Shown one piece after another: positions 9,888 through 19,400 of a DNA stretch of 64,000 nt. The DNA is from Pontibacter silvestris (lineage in GTDB: Bacteria > Bacteroidota > Bacteroidia > Cytophagales > Hymenobacteraceae): contig NZ_JAJJWI010000009.1 of assembly GCF_020907275.1 (NCBI RefSeq), forward strand, positions 142,890 through 206,889, in the 5' to 3' direction. The position numbers were made by a program, and so were the translations under genes. The notes beneath the pieces were generated by a model. That model saw only the letters and a program-made list of their open reading frames with translations, did no database searches and was not told where the DNA came from. How positions within the stretch are numbered: position 1 is the first letter of the stretch; every line of letters starts with the position of its first letter.

Positions 9888-9899
9888 TGATAATTATCA
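9888..9899. promoter_or_regulatory. 12-base palindrome TGATAATTATCA upstream of the aspartyl protease gene
   Basis: A perfect palindrome lies about 60 bases before the gene at 9959. It looks like the core of Fur-family boxes (TGATAAT-ATTATCA) but lacks the central base. It could be an operator, or chance in AT-rich DNA. Confidence 0.3.
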
Positions 9900-9958
9900 T
9901 AAAAACAGAATTATAACTCTTTCTATCCTTTTTCAAATGCAACTGACAATTCATTCTA

Positions 9959-10861
9959 ATGATAAATCGAACTCCTTACTCCCTTATACTTTGGAGCTTA
10001 ACCATACTCTTTGCACTTAGTCGTACAGCCATAGCTGTACCGGTTAACAGCCTCCCCGAAGAAATAAAAGTGCCCTTTGAACTAAAAGGGGGCCTGATAT
10101 TTATTAAGGTGCAGGTAAACAACAAACCTGCCAACTTTATACTGGATACAGGTGCTCCTACCTTGGTTATCAGTAAACGACTAGCCACTAATGCCACGCA
10201 TACTTTAGACGGAAAAGGAGTAACAGGCAATATACAGGTACAACAGGTAGTCGTACCGAAATTGGTCTTAGGAGACATGCAATTATCAGAGACTCCTGCC
10301 ATAGCCATGGACCTGGCGCACCTGGAGAAGCTAACCAAAAAGCAGATTGATGGCCTGATTGGTTACAGCACCCTGAAAGATTATGAGTTACTGCTAGACT
10401 ATGGCAGCAAAACGCTCACTTTATTCAGAGCGAATGCTACAGACTACCACACCCATATAAAACCGACTTCAGAGATGCCGTTTAAGTTGCAGGCACATAT
10501 TCCGGTAGTAGAGGCAACAATCGGAAATCAGAAAATGCTTTTTGGCTTGGACACCGGAGCAGAGGCTAACTTATTAAACATAGGCAGCATTTCGAAGCTT
10601 AACAGCAATGACTACAAGAAGAGTAATGTCAGAAATATATCAGGGGCTAATGCTACTGCTGTAGCAGCACAGGAAGCGTATGTAAAAGCAACTCTGATTA
10701 ACGGCCACACTTACTCTAACATGCAGTACGTGTTTTCTGACATATCGCCACTCAACCAGGGCTATGGCTTAAGCATCGACGGTTTACTAGGCTATCCTTT
10801 TCTGAGCGCCAGAAAAATGTCTATCAACTTTGCAGACAGTAAAGTATATTTTTGGGACTAG
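9959..10861 (+). CDS. Secreted retropepsin-like aspartic protease with two DTG sites
   Basis: The 300-residue protein starts with a signal peptide (LILWSLTILFALSRTAIA). It has two homologous lobes, each with an active-site motif: FILDTGAPTLVIS (D63) and FGLDTGAEANLL (D198). In retropepsin-like clan AA proteases one DTG comes from each half of the active dimer, so this chain probably makes its own complete active site. Further lobe signatures are IDGLIGYSTLKDYELLLDYG and IDGLLGYPFLSARKMSINFADSKVYFW. It probably acts in the periplasm or outside the cell; the substrate is unknown. It stands alone, upstream of an AT-rich accessory patch. Confidence 0.85.
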   Translation: MINRTPYSLILWSLTILFALSRTAIAVPVNSLPEEIKVPFELKGGLIFIKVQVNNKPANFILDTGAPTLVISKRLATNATHTLDGKGVTGNIQVQQVVVPKLVLGDMQLSETPAIAMDLAHLEKLTKKQIDGLIGYSTLKDYELLLDYGSKTLTLFRANATDYHTHIKPTSEMPFKLQAHIPVVEATIGNQKMLFGLDTGAEANLLNIGSISKLNSNDYKKSNVRNISGANATAVAAQEAYVKATLINGHTYSNMQYVFSDISPLNQGYGLSIDGLLGYPFLSARKMSINFADSKVYFWD

Positions 10862-11031
10862 CCTGATTAAGACCTTTAGCAAACTCCTCTTATTTTAAGG
10901 CCGTGAGAATTTAAAATAAGTCATTTGAAAGCAGTGCCCCCTTTCATGTACATAGCGCAGATAAACGTATGTTTACGTATATTCGATAGTTGTAGCGCAT
11001 TTAAGGAAAGACCCTGCACGAATATAAACAG

Positions 11032-11517
11032 ATGATAGATAAGATTTTTAATATCGAGCGATTAGAGTATAAATCAAACCTGACATCTCAGGATTTTAAA
11101 AACAAACTTGACACGATTTTCAATCAAGGGACATTTAAATTTAAGTACAATTTATCTGGGAAATTTATTAACGATTATGAGTTTAAAGCAACTGATAAAT
11201 GGACAATTGGAGTATATATCAGGAGTTTTGAGAATGACCCTGCATATTTGAAAGGAAAAATCAAAGAGACAAGTAACGGTATAATTTTAAATGTAACTAT
11301 TAGGCCAAATTCAATCTTCTCAATATTTGGATTCTTATTTCCAATTGCAGGGATTTTTGCATTGTTTGCAACTGGATTTGGCAGTACGACTGAAGATGGA
11401 TTAATCGCGGGATTGACATTTGTTTTAATTGGACTAATTTTCTACCCATTAGGTAGATTTTTAAGGAATAGACTGAGAAACAAATTTGAACAACATCTTG
11501 ATTTAAAAAAAGAGTAA
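11032..11517 (+). CDS. Small membrane protein of unknown function
   Basis: I do not recognise a named family. The 161-residue product has a polar N-terminal half (residues 1-95, mixed alpha/beta, many Lys and Asn) and two adjacent transmembrane helices (IFGFLFPIAGIFALFATGFG and GLIAGLTFVLIGLIFYPLG), ending in a basic tail. The polar domain probably faces the cytoplasm. Its DNA is clearly richer in A/T than neighbouring housekeeping genes, with many AAA, AAT and TTT codons, suggesting recent acquisition. Six bases separate it from the next gene, so the two are likely cotranscribed. Confidence 0.6.
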   Translation: MIDKIFNIERLEYKSNLTSQDFKNKLDTIFNQGTFKFKYNLSGKFINDYEFKATDKWTIGVYIRSFENDPAYLKGKIKETSNGIILNVTIRPNSIFSIFGFLFPIAGIFALFATGFGSTTEDGLIAGLTFVLIGLIFYPLGRFLRNRLRNKFEQHLDLKKE

Positions 11518-11523
11518 AATAAT

Positions 11524-11715
11524 ATGAAGGGATTAAAAAGGATTTCGATAGTACTAATTGTGTTTGGAACACTTTTATATATTGTAGGATTACAATTTAA
11601 AATTATGCACTGGCCTGATATGTTCAAAGGGACAATTTCCGGGCCGATTGTTTTGATAATTGGACTGATTGTTTTTGTAATTTATCAGACAAAGAGAAAG
11701 AATATAACGAACTGA
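11524..11715 (+). CDS. GldL-like short membrane protein
   Basis: The 63-residue protein consists of two transmembrane helices joined by the motif FKIMHWPDMFKG. The KIMHWP motif also occurs near the N-terminus of the gliding-motility motor protein GldL and in several uncharacterised Bacteroidetes membrane proteins. The long coiled-coil tail of true GldL is absent, so a motor role is not implied. The gene is A/T-rich like the one before it and lies six bases downstream, forming a two-gene unit. Just after its stop comes a structured non-coding block. Confidence 0.6.
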   Translation: MKGLKRISIVLIVFGTLLYIVGLQFKIMHWPDMFKGTISGPIVLIIGLIVFVIYQTKRKNITN

Positions 11716-11721
11716 AAGTGA

Positions 11722-11880
11722 GATATAAACGCGCTACAACACGCGGTCATAAAACATTGGGGGTGTAGTGGTTATTCAATCGCCAGTTCTCGCGTCAAGG
11801 TCTATTTTATCCTGATAATGAAGTGGCTCCGAATTCCCCAACGATTTTTACCGCGGGACCGTTGTAATTAACTAACCATA
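11722..11880 (+). repeat. Structured non-coding block after the small-gene pair
   Basis: This stretch has no ORF but has unusual G/C-rich clusters in an otherwise A/T-rich patch: a CGCG-flanked CTACAACA segment (11730-11745), a GGGGGTGTAGTGGTTA segment (11758-11773) that can pair with it imperfectly, and a TTTTTACCGCGGGACCG segment (11848-11864), followed by AACTAACCATAACAAC (11870-11885). From memory, very similar blocks occur after many small orphan genes in Cytophagia, which would make it an interspersed repeat or cassette boundary. That is inference; no second copy exists in this window. Confidence 0.4.
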
Positions 11881-11938
11881 ACAACATCAGTTTATAAAAC
11901 AAAAGCAGGAACAAGGTCCAAATAAAATATTAGTAGCC

Positions 11939-12097
11939 ATGCCGTTAGGTTCTCGTAGTCAATTTGATAAATATCCAGAAGAACTGGGCTTCTTAGAATC
12001 AATAAAAAATAATAAACTACAGCCAACAACATTAAAAAAGATGGCAATCGACAAAATGGATTCTGGAATGACAAGTAGTAAAATCATCCTCCATTAA
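11939..12097 (+). pseudogene. Short ORF, possible C-terminal gene remnant
   Basis: An ATG at 11939 opens a 52-residue frame (MPLGSRSQFDKYPEELGF..., ending KIILH). The same frame stays open upstream to 11882, without a start, directly against the non-coding block ending near 11885. The composition is protein-like, with charged helices and few hydrophobic runs. It may be the tail of a gene cut off when the block or cassette arrived, or a genuine short gene. I do not recognise the family. Confidence 0.3.
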
Positions 12098-12182
12098 CGG
12101 ACGACATGATTTCGACCGCTGAAATATTGTAGAATGTAAAATTGCCAAAGCTTTTAATAGAATCACCTTCAGGTATATTTTC

Positions 12183-13079
12183 CTAATCCAGCATATTCCG
12201 CATGGCCTCTACATGGTTTACCTGAATAGCCTCCGGTTCTGTAGCCAGCATTTTAGATATGCGGGAACGGGACTTGCCTCCGAACAACACAACCAGCAAA
12301 TCGTGCTGCTTTGCCTTTGCTACCTGCTCTTCTGTAATAATCTTCCCATTGGCACATATACCATCAAGCTCATGTGCCAGTATTGTTTCTAAAGTTTCGT
12401 TGAAGCTCTCGCCCATGTCTACTAAAAGCGTGGCATCAGGCTCTACTCTTTTGAATGCCTCCAGCATTTCTGTATCCGGAGAAATAAACATCATTTTCAC
12501 CAGCGGATAGTTATACTTGCGCAGCATGGCCATTAAGGTTTGAGCATAGTAGTCGCGGCGATCAGGGTTGGTATTGCGCAAATCAAGGTGCAGGTAAGGT
12601 AACTCCGGGTATGTTTTAAGCTTTTGCAGCAGCGTTTCTAAAGAGATAATCCGCTCATCATGAAAAAACTCATAAAAGAAGCCTCCCCTATACTCCAGCC
12701 CTATCACCTGATCAGCCGGAAGCTGATCAATTTTTCCGACAATGTCGGTCATAGATTCCAGGTCTACATCGTGGTACAAAACAGGCACTCCATCCTGGCT
12801 AAGCTGCACATCTACCTCTATCCCATCAGCCCCGTCCTCTTCTAAAGCACGCACAATAGAGGCCATGCTGTTTGATGGCAATGGATTGAAAGGATTTATT
12901 GGGGAGAAGAAGCCAGAGCCGGCATGACCTATCACCAGTATCTTTTTTGAACCAGAATAGGAGTAAAAAGGATTATTAAGGATGAAATAAACAACAGCTA
13001 CAATTATAACTGCACCTATTATCCAATATTTCTTTTTTGATTTTGAAGCAGTGTCCTGCTTTGTTGTAGAAGAAGCCAT
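12183..13079 (-). CDS. Membrane-anchored glycerophosphodiester phosphodiesterase
   Basis: The enzyme family hydrolyses glycerophosphodiesters to glycerol-3-phosphate and an alcohol. I place the start at 13079 (MASSTTKQ...), because the longer frame to 13175 overlaps the divergent gene and adds an atypical segment. Residues 20-38 form one transmembrane anchor (WIIGAVIIVAVVYFIL), followed by a GDPD TIM barrel: HAGSG (in place of the common HRG), NSMASIVRALEEDGADGIEVDVQLSQDG and VLYHDVDL, which carry the metal and catalytic residues. It is divergent from the glycosyltransferase gene at 13174 across a 94-base gap. The outward-facing barrel suggests periplasmic lipid or glycolipid turnover. Confidence 0.85.
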   Translation of the reverse strand: MASSTTKQDTASKSKKKYWIIGAVIIVAVVYFILNNPFYSYSGSKKILVIGHAGSGFFSPINPFNPLPSNSMASIVRALEEDGADGIEVDVQLSQDGVPVLYHDVDLESMTDIVGKIDQLPADQVIGLEYRGGFFYEFFHDERIISLETLLQKLKTYPELPYLHLDLRNTNPDRRDYYAQTLMAMLRKYNYPLVKMMFISPDTEMLEAFKRVEPDATLLVDMGESFNETLETILAHELDGICANGKIITEEQVAKAKQHDLLVVLFGGKSRSRISKMLATEPEAIQVNHVEAMRNMLD

Positions 13080-13173
13080 AGGCAAATTTAAAAGCATAAA
13101 GGCTACAGTCACATTAATTTTTGTGTTAATTTTCCCTTTGGTTTTTAAGTAAACACTTTTACAGTACCAACTC

Positions 13174-14796
13174 ATGCAAATTACTTCTGATCTGTCATCG
13201 GAAAAGGCTGCAACACCTACTCCTACAAAAGAGCGCTACCTTATTTCATTACCTGTCATTTTATTTATTGCACTTATTATAAGGCTTCTAGCAGCTTTCT
13301 TTTCCAAGGGATTCGCTTTTCATGATGATCACTTTGATGTCATAACCATTGCCCAGGGTTGGCTGGATGGTTTTCCGTTCTGGCTATATGAAGATATGCC
13401 GCCTCGCCACAGCATGTTTTATGTGGGCATTCATTATGTGCTATTCAACATAATGAATAGTATAGGCCTGCCAAGCCCCGAAACTAAAATGACAGTGGCA
13501 CGGCTACTACATGGGTTGTACTCGCTGTTAATAGTCTACTTTGGGTACAAGATCACAGACAAGCTTTCTACTAAGGCCAATGCCCGCCTGGTGGGCATGA
13601 TGCTGGCGCTGCTGTGGTTTATGCCCTTCATGAGTGTGCGCAACCTGGTAGAAATGGTTTGTATACCTCCTTACATGGCTGGCTTTTACCTGATGATAAA
13701 GCAAGAGAACAGTAAGGTAGCCAAGCGTTTCTTTTGGGCAGGCGCCTTGTTTGCCATAGCCTTTGTGCTCAGGTATCATACTGTATTGCTTGCAGGCGGA
13801 GCTGGCCTGGTGTTACTTTACAGGAAGCAATGGCGCGAAATATTATGGTTCGGACTTGGATTTGCAGTTATTGCCACCATTATACAAGGTACAATTGATA
13901 TTATCTTCTTTGATTATCCATTCCACTCTGTTATTACCTATTTTCTCTATAATTCTGAGAATGCCTATAACTACAGTACAGGTCCTATATACCGATTTGC
14001 CTTAACCATTCTAGGCTTTTTAGTACCACCTGTAAGCTTGTTTCTTGTATTCGGCTATGCACGCACCAGTAAACTGTCTCCGCTTTTATTCTGGGCTGGC
14101 TTAGTTTTTTTTATAGCACACTCTCTTTTCCCAAACAAGCAGGAACGCTTTATACTGCCATTATTTCCGCTTATAATGATTTTAGGGGTAATCGGTTGGC
14201 AGAGTTTTGTGAAGCAATCTACTTTCTGGCAAAAAAGACAAAAGCTTTTGGCTGGCTGCTGGATACTCTTCTGGTCTCTTAACATTATTGCTGCCTTAGG
14301 AATGGCTTTAACCTATACCAAGAAAAGCCGTGTGGCACCATTAGTGTATTTATCGCAGAAAGCAAATATGGATGCTTTACTACTGGAATTCGGCAACCAC
14401 AGCCCCAAAAAGCCCCCGCTTTTCTACCTGGGCCGTTCCAGTGCAGAGTACAGAGACTACAAGTATGATCCCGACAAAAAAAGGGTTTGGGACAAGTACA
14501 GAGCCGGGACTCCTTTACCGGAAGATTTCATAATGGTTTATAGTCTTAACGGGGAAAAGCCTGTACAAGAATTAGCCAGAGAGATAAACGACACCAAGTA
14601 CAAACCAGACTATTTGGTTATGGTAGGGTCCGATGATATGGCAGAAAGGATGGAGCGCATCCACAGTGTTTACCCAAAGCTTAAGCTAGACCATACGATC
14701 ACGCCATCACTCTACGACCAGTTACTGCACTTCCTTAACCCGCGTGTGCATAAAGATGAGCAGGTGAGTATTTATGAAATTCTGCCCACAAAGTAG
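13174..14796 (+). CDS. GT-C fold glycosyltransferase, Alg9/GT22-like
   Basis: This is a 540-residue polytopic membrane protein with about nine or ten transmembrane helices. An early acidic loop, FHDDHFDVITIAQGWLDG, corresponds to the catalytic first loop of GT-C enzymes that use polyprenyl-phosphate sugars. HSLFPNKQERFILPLFPL resembles the HKEERF motif of GT22 mannosyltransferases (Alg9, PIG-B). The C-terminal 120 residues are soluble. The likely role is transfer of a sugar to a lipid or cell-envelope glycan at the outer face of the inner membrane. Acceptor and donor cannot be read from sequence. The neighbours are a GDPD and GtrA, consistent with envelope glycolipid work. Confidence 0.75.
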   Translation: MQITSDLSSEKAATPTPTKERYLISLPVILFIALIIRLLAAFFSKGFAFHDDHFDVITIAQGWLDGFPFWLYEDMPPRHSMFYVGIHYVLFNIMNSIGLPSPETKMTVARLLHGLYSLLIVYFGYKITDKLSTKANARLVGMMLALLWFMPFMSVRNLVEMVCIPPYMAGFYLMIKQENSKVAKRFFWAGALFAIAFVLRYHTVLLAGGAGLVLLYRKQWREILWFGLGFAVIATIIQGTIDIIFFDYPFHSVITYFLYNSENAYNYSTGPIYRFALTILGFLVPPVSLFLVFGYARTSKLSPLLFWAGLVFFIAHSLFPNKQERFILPLFPLIMILGVIGWQSFVKQSTFWQKRQKLLAGCWILFWSLNIIAALGMALTYTKKSRVAPLVYLSQKANMDALLLEFGNHSPKKPPLFYLGRSSAEYRDYKYDPDKKRVWDKYRAGTPLPEDFIMVYSLNGEKPVQELAREINDTKYKPDYLVMVGSDDMAERMERIHSVYPKLKLDHTITPSLYDQLLHFLNPRVHKDEQVSIYEILPTK

Positions 14797-14822
14797 TCCG
14801 GCAGAGTTTTTATGAGACAAAC

Positions 14823-15218
14823 CTACCTGCTAAAAGTAAAAAGATAGTTCAGAAAGAAATTCCAGATAAACACGATAAAGGTTGCGCTAAGCTTAGCAAA
14901 GTAAAAGTTAAGCTTCATGCGCTCCGTCAGAAGGTATATAATCAGGTTATTGAGCAGTAAACCGATCAATGCTACTGTCATAAACTTGCTGAACTGCCAC
15001 CCTATGTTTGGATCAGTGTTATTAAATGTCCAGATGCGGTTCAGGTAGTAATTGTTTGATACAGCTATTATAAAACCACAGCTATTGGCAAGATACTTAT
15101 TCCATTTAAGCTTCTCTTTTGCAAGATAGGTTATTCCAAAGTCCAGAACAGTTCCGGTTACTCCTACCAATCCAAACTTCAGGAACTTTAATATGAGCAC
15201 TTCTATACTTTCAGCCAT
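14823..15218 (-). CDS. GtrA family membrane protein
   Basis: GtrA-like proteins are four-helix membrane proteins proposed to flip undecaprenyl-phosphate-linked sugars for surface polysaccharide modification. The 131-residue protein has the family opening FLKFGLVGVTGTVLDFGITYL, the central NNYYLNRIWTF motif and four hydrophobic segments. It is convergent with the GT-C glycosyltransferase gene (26-base gap), so the two are not cotranscribed, but a shared role in supplying lipid-linked sugars is plausible. Confidence 0.85.
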   Translation of the reverse strand: MAESIEVLILKFLKFGLVGVTGTVLDFGITYLAKEKLKWNKYLANSCGFIIAVSNNYYLNRIWTFNNTDPNIGWQFSKFMTVALIGLLLNNLIIYLLTERMKLNFYFAKLSATFIVFIWNFFLNYLFTFSR

Positions 15219-15474
15219 TTAAGGTAATAGTGTCAAAACTTTATAAGAAGTTCTTTTAAGCAAAATAGCCTCTCAAACAAACTGCTAAAATAAAGACTTC
15301 TTCCTGAGAGACCAAACACACAGAAATTTCCTGCATATCTTCTGGCAAATAAGTTACGAACACTTGCTTTTCTGTTTGTCGATAAAAGCAGCAGGTTGGT
15401 ATAGTTTATTTTGAGCAAGCACTTATTCAGCTTATTTTAAAAACGTTAACACCTAAAGCCTTAATCTATCAACA

Positions 15475-16386
15475 ATGGAATTAGTCATTCAGAACCTCTC
15501 CAAAACGTACACAAATGGTACCAAAGCTCTCAAAAACATTAACCTGACCATACCTAAAGGTATGTTTGGACTGTTAGGGCCAAATGGAGCCGGTAAATCT
15601 TCGCTTATGCGCACCGTTGCCACCTTGCAGGAAGCTGACAACGGCACTATAATGCTGGGAGACCTGGATGTGATGCGACAAAAAGAAGAGATGCGCAAGG
15701 TGCTTGGTTATCTGCCGCAGGAATTTGGCGTGTATCCGAAAGTATCGGCAGAAGAGATGCTGGACCATTTTGCTGTATTGAAAGGTATCAGTAACTCCAG
15801 AGAGCGGAAAGAGGTAGTGAAGGCTTTACTGCAACAGACAAACCTGTACGACGTGCGCAAAAAGAATCTGGGCGGTTACTCCGGTGGTATGAAGCAGCGT
15901 TTTGGCATTGCACAGGCACTGTTAGGTAATCCTAAAATCATTATCGTGGATGAACCCACTGCAGGTCTAGACCCTGCAGAGCGTAACCGGTTCCATAACC
16001 TGCTTAGCGAGATTGGCGAGAACATAATCGTGATACTTTCCACTCACATTGTAGAAGACGTGACTGACCTTTGCCGCAACTTTGCCATCATCAACAAAGG
16101 AGAAGTACTGCTGGAGGGAGATCCGCTTCAGGTAATCGACAGTATTAAAGGCCGTATCTGGCGCAAGTTTATCAATAAGGACGAACTGATACAACATCAG
16201 CTGAAGCACGAGGTTATCTCTTCCCGCCTCTACGCAGGTAAAACAATTATTCATGTGCTAAGCGATATGCAACCAAGCCCTGATTTTGATGCGGTTGCTC
16301 CAGACCTGGAAGACGTGTACTTCAGCAAAATTTATGAAGCAGCGAAGCGGGAAAGTGAAGCTCATAAAGAACTGGTTGTGAATTAA
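15475..16386 (+). CDS. ABC transporter ATP-binding protein
   Basis: The 303-residue protein has a complete nucleotide-binding domain: Walker A GPNGAGKSS (about residues 37-45), Q-loop YLPQEFG, signature YSGGMKQR, Walker B IIIVDEPTAGLD, and the switch histidine in STHIVED. The C-terminal 80 residues form an extra domain common in ABC-2 type ATPases. It is followed after 55 bases by the permease/peptidase fusion gene, its obvious partner. No promoter was found in the 256 bases upstream. Confidence 0.93.
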   Translation: MELVIQNLSKTYTNGTKALKNINLTIPKGMFGLLGPNGAGKSSLMRTVATLQEADNGTIMLGDLDVMRQKEEMRKVLGYLPQEFGVYPKVSAEEMLDHFAVLKGISNSRERKEVVKALLQQTNLYDVRKKNLGGYSGGMKQRFGIAQALLGNPKIIIVDEPTAGLDPAERNRFHNLLSEIGENIIVILSTHIVEDVTDLCRNFAIINKGEVLLEGDPLQVIDSIKGRIWRKFINKDELIQHQLKHEVISSRLYAGKTIIHVLSDMQPSPDFDAVAPDLEDVYFSKIYEAAKRESEAHKELVVN

Positions 16387-16441
16387 AAATTGATAGTCAC
16401 TATTTCTAACTTTTGATTCATCATTCATAATTGTAAAACAG

Positions 16442-19400
16442 ATGTTTAAAGAGATATTCCTGTTTGAGCTGAGGTACCGGATGAAACGCCCGGCTACTTA
16501 TATATACTTCACGCTGTTGTTCCTTATGGCATTTCTGGCTATGTTGGCTTTGGGAGGTGCATTTGGTGCCGGTGTAATAATTGGTGACGCCAGTGGCGGA
16601 AAAGTGTTTGCTAACTCACCTTACCAGATTAATTGGATCATTACCCTGTTAAGCTGGTTTGGTGTACTGATAACCTGCTCCATGATGGGTACACCTATTT
16701 ACCGCGACTTCGAACATAAGTCACATGCCTTATACTACACAACCCCTATTACTAAAGCTGGATATTTATTCGGACGCTTTGCAGGTTCCTTCTTAATTAC
16801 ATTGCTGGTATTTGCAGGTGTGGCTGCCGGAGCTATGTTTGCCACCATTATGCCTTGGATGGAAGCTGACAAGGTAGGCCCGTTTAACCTGATGTGGTAC
16901 ATACAACCTTACCTGACCATCATTATCCCTAACCTGTTACTGACAGGTGCTATCTTTTTTACACTTGCCACCCTTACCCGCAGTGCACTTTCCATCTATG
17001 TTGGGGGCGTTGTTTTCCTGGTTCTTTATGGCATCGCCAGCAGCCTTACAGGCGACCTCGACAATGAAACTGTAGCTAACTTGGCAGACCCTCTCGGAGC
17101 CAATGCTATTTACTTTACCCAACGCTACTGGACTACAGCAGAACGAAACACGCTTATGCTTCCGTTCAGTGAGTACATTATTATGAACCGTGTGCTCTGG
17201 ATGGGAATAGGTTTGGCCCTTATTGCCTTCTGTTACTTCAGGTTCAGTTTCTCCTTCGCCAACGCAGGTATCAGGTTATTCCGCAAACGTAGCAGCACCG
17301 AAGCTGCCGGGGCTTTTGTGCCTACAGAGCGCCTAGCTTTGCCCAAAGTAAGCCAGCACTTCTCCTTTAACCTTAGCCTGAGTCAATATTTCAGACTTAC
17401 CAAGCAGGAGTTTAAGGGTGTAGTAAAGAGCTTATATTTTATTGCCATTCTACTGGCCGGAGTTATTTTCCTGTTTACGGCAGGCTCACAAATCGGCAAA
17501 ATGTACGACACCAACTTCTACCCTGTAACCTCTGAAGTCGTGTCTGTACTAAATGGCACCTTTGCCTTGTTCTTTCTTATCATTATTACTTTTTATGCAG
17601 GAGAACTGGTGTGGAGGGAACGGGATAACCACCTCAACCAGATTTATGATGCTTTGCCCATACCTAATTGGGTACCCTTTGCCTCTAAGCTGTCTGCCCT
17701 GATGCTGGTACAGGTGGTACTACTGTTTGTTATTATGCTTTGCGGCATTATTATTCAGGCTTTTAAAGGCTACTTTAATTTTGAACTGGACGTGTACTTC
17801 AAAGGCTTGTTCGGCATTAACCTGGTCGATTATTGGATGCTATGCGTACTGGCTATGCTGGTGCAGGTTATTGTTAATAACAAATACCTGGGTCATTTTG
17901 TGATGGTCGTTTACTACCTGCTGAACATATTTAAAGGACAACTGGGATGGGAGCATAATCTTTACTCTTTCAACTCTGACCCGGGCATTACTTACTCAGC
18001 AATGAACGGGTACGGGCACTTTGTGTGGCCTTTCACTATCTTCAAAATTTACTGGGGAGCGTTTGCTCTGCTGCTGGCTACTATGGCCAACATGCTTTGG
18101 GTACGTGGTTCTGAAACTATGCTGAAGTGGCGCTTTAAGTTGGCAGGCCTTCAGCTTACAAGGTCTACTTTGTTTGTAACTGCTGCCGGCCTTGTGGTTT
18201 TCCTGGTTACAGGTGGCTTTATCTTTTATAATACTAACGTATTGAACACCTACAGAACATCTGATGAGCAGGAAGAACTTCAGGCAGACTTTGAGAAGAA
18301 GTATAAGAAATACGATGGCATACCGCAACCGCGCATAACAGATGTAAAGCTGGACGTGGCTATTTACCCGGATGAGCGTAACTTTTCTTTTAAAGGTTAC
18401 TTCTGGGTAAAGAACAAGCACAATGCTTCTATAGACTCTGTTCACCTGATGCTTTCAAACGAGGCAGACGTTAGGGAAATGAACTTCTCTAAACCGGCAA
18501 AACTGGTGCACCAGGATAAAGACAATGGCTACTACATCTACCGCATGGCGCACCCCCTTCAGCCGGGAGACTCTATGCAGCTAAACCTCGACCTGGTTTA
18601 TGCCACGAAAGGCTTCCGAAATAAAGGCTCTAACACTAACATAGTGTACAACGGAACATTTATCGACAGTAATTATTTACCGAGCATAGGCTATCAGGAC
18701 AGGATCGAGCTAAGCGATGATGACCTCCGGAAAGAATATGGATTAGCCCCTAAAGAACGTATGGCCGATGTGAATGATATTGCTTCGCGCCAGAACACCT
18801 ATATCAGCAGTGATGCCGACTGGATTAACTTTGATGCCACTGTTAGCACCAGTAAAGATCAGATAGCCATAGCACCAGGTTACCTGCAAAAAGAATGGAC
18901 AGAGGGCGGCCGCCGCTTTTTCCATTATAAGATGGATGCACCAATCCTGAATTTCTATTCTTTTCTTTCCGCTGACTATCAAATAAAAAAAGATAAATGG
19001 AGAGACAAAAACGGTAAAGAGGTAGCCATAGAGATATACTACCATAAAGGCCATGACTACAATCTGGATCGGATGGTTAAGGGCGTGAAAAAATCGCTGG
19101 ATTATTACACAGCCAACTTTAGCCCCTATCAGCACAAACAGGTGCGCATTTTGGAGTTCCCCGGTTATTCTTCCTTTGCACAATCATTCCCAAATACTAT
19201 TCCTTTTTCTGAGTCCATTGGTTTTATAGCTGATGTGGACGATGAAAACCCTGAGGATGTGGATTACCCGTTCTATGTAACAGCACACGAGGTAGCGCAC
19301 CAGTGGTGGGCACACCAGGTAATAGGCGGCAACGTGCAGGGAGCAGTGCTAATGTCGGAAACCATGAGCCAGTACAGTGCCCTGATGGTAATGAAGCATG

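Noticed and set aside
11892..12074. Minus-strand ORF in the accessory patch
   Set aside because: It is opposite the protein-like plus-strand remnant, has poor codon content and no hydrophobic or domain logic.
12660..12927. Plus-strand ORFs inside the GDPD gene
   Set aside because: They mirror the real coding frame on the other strand and show no domain.
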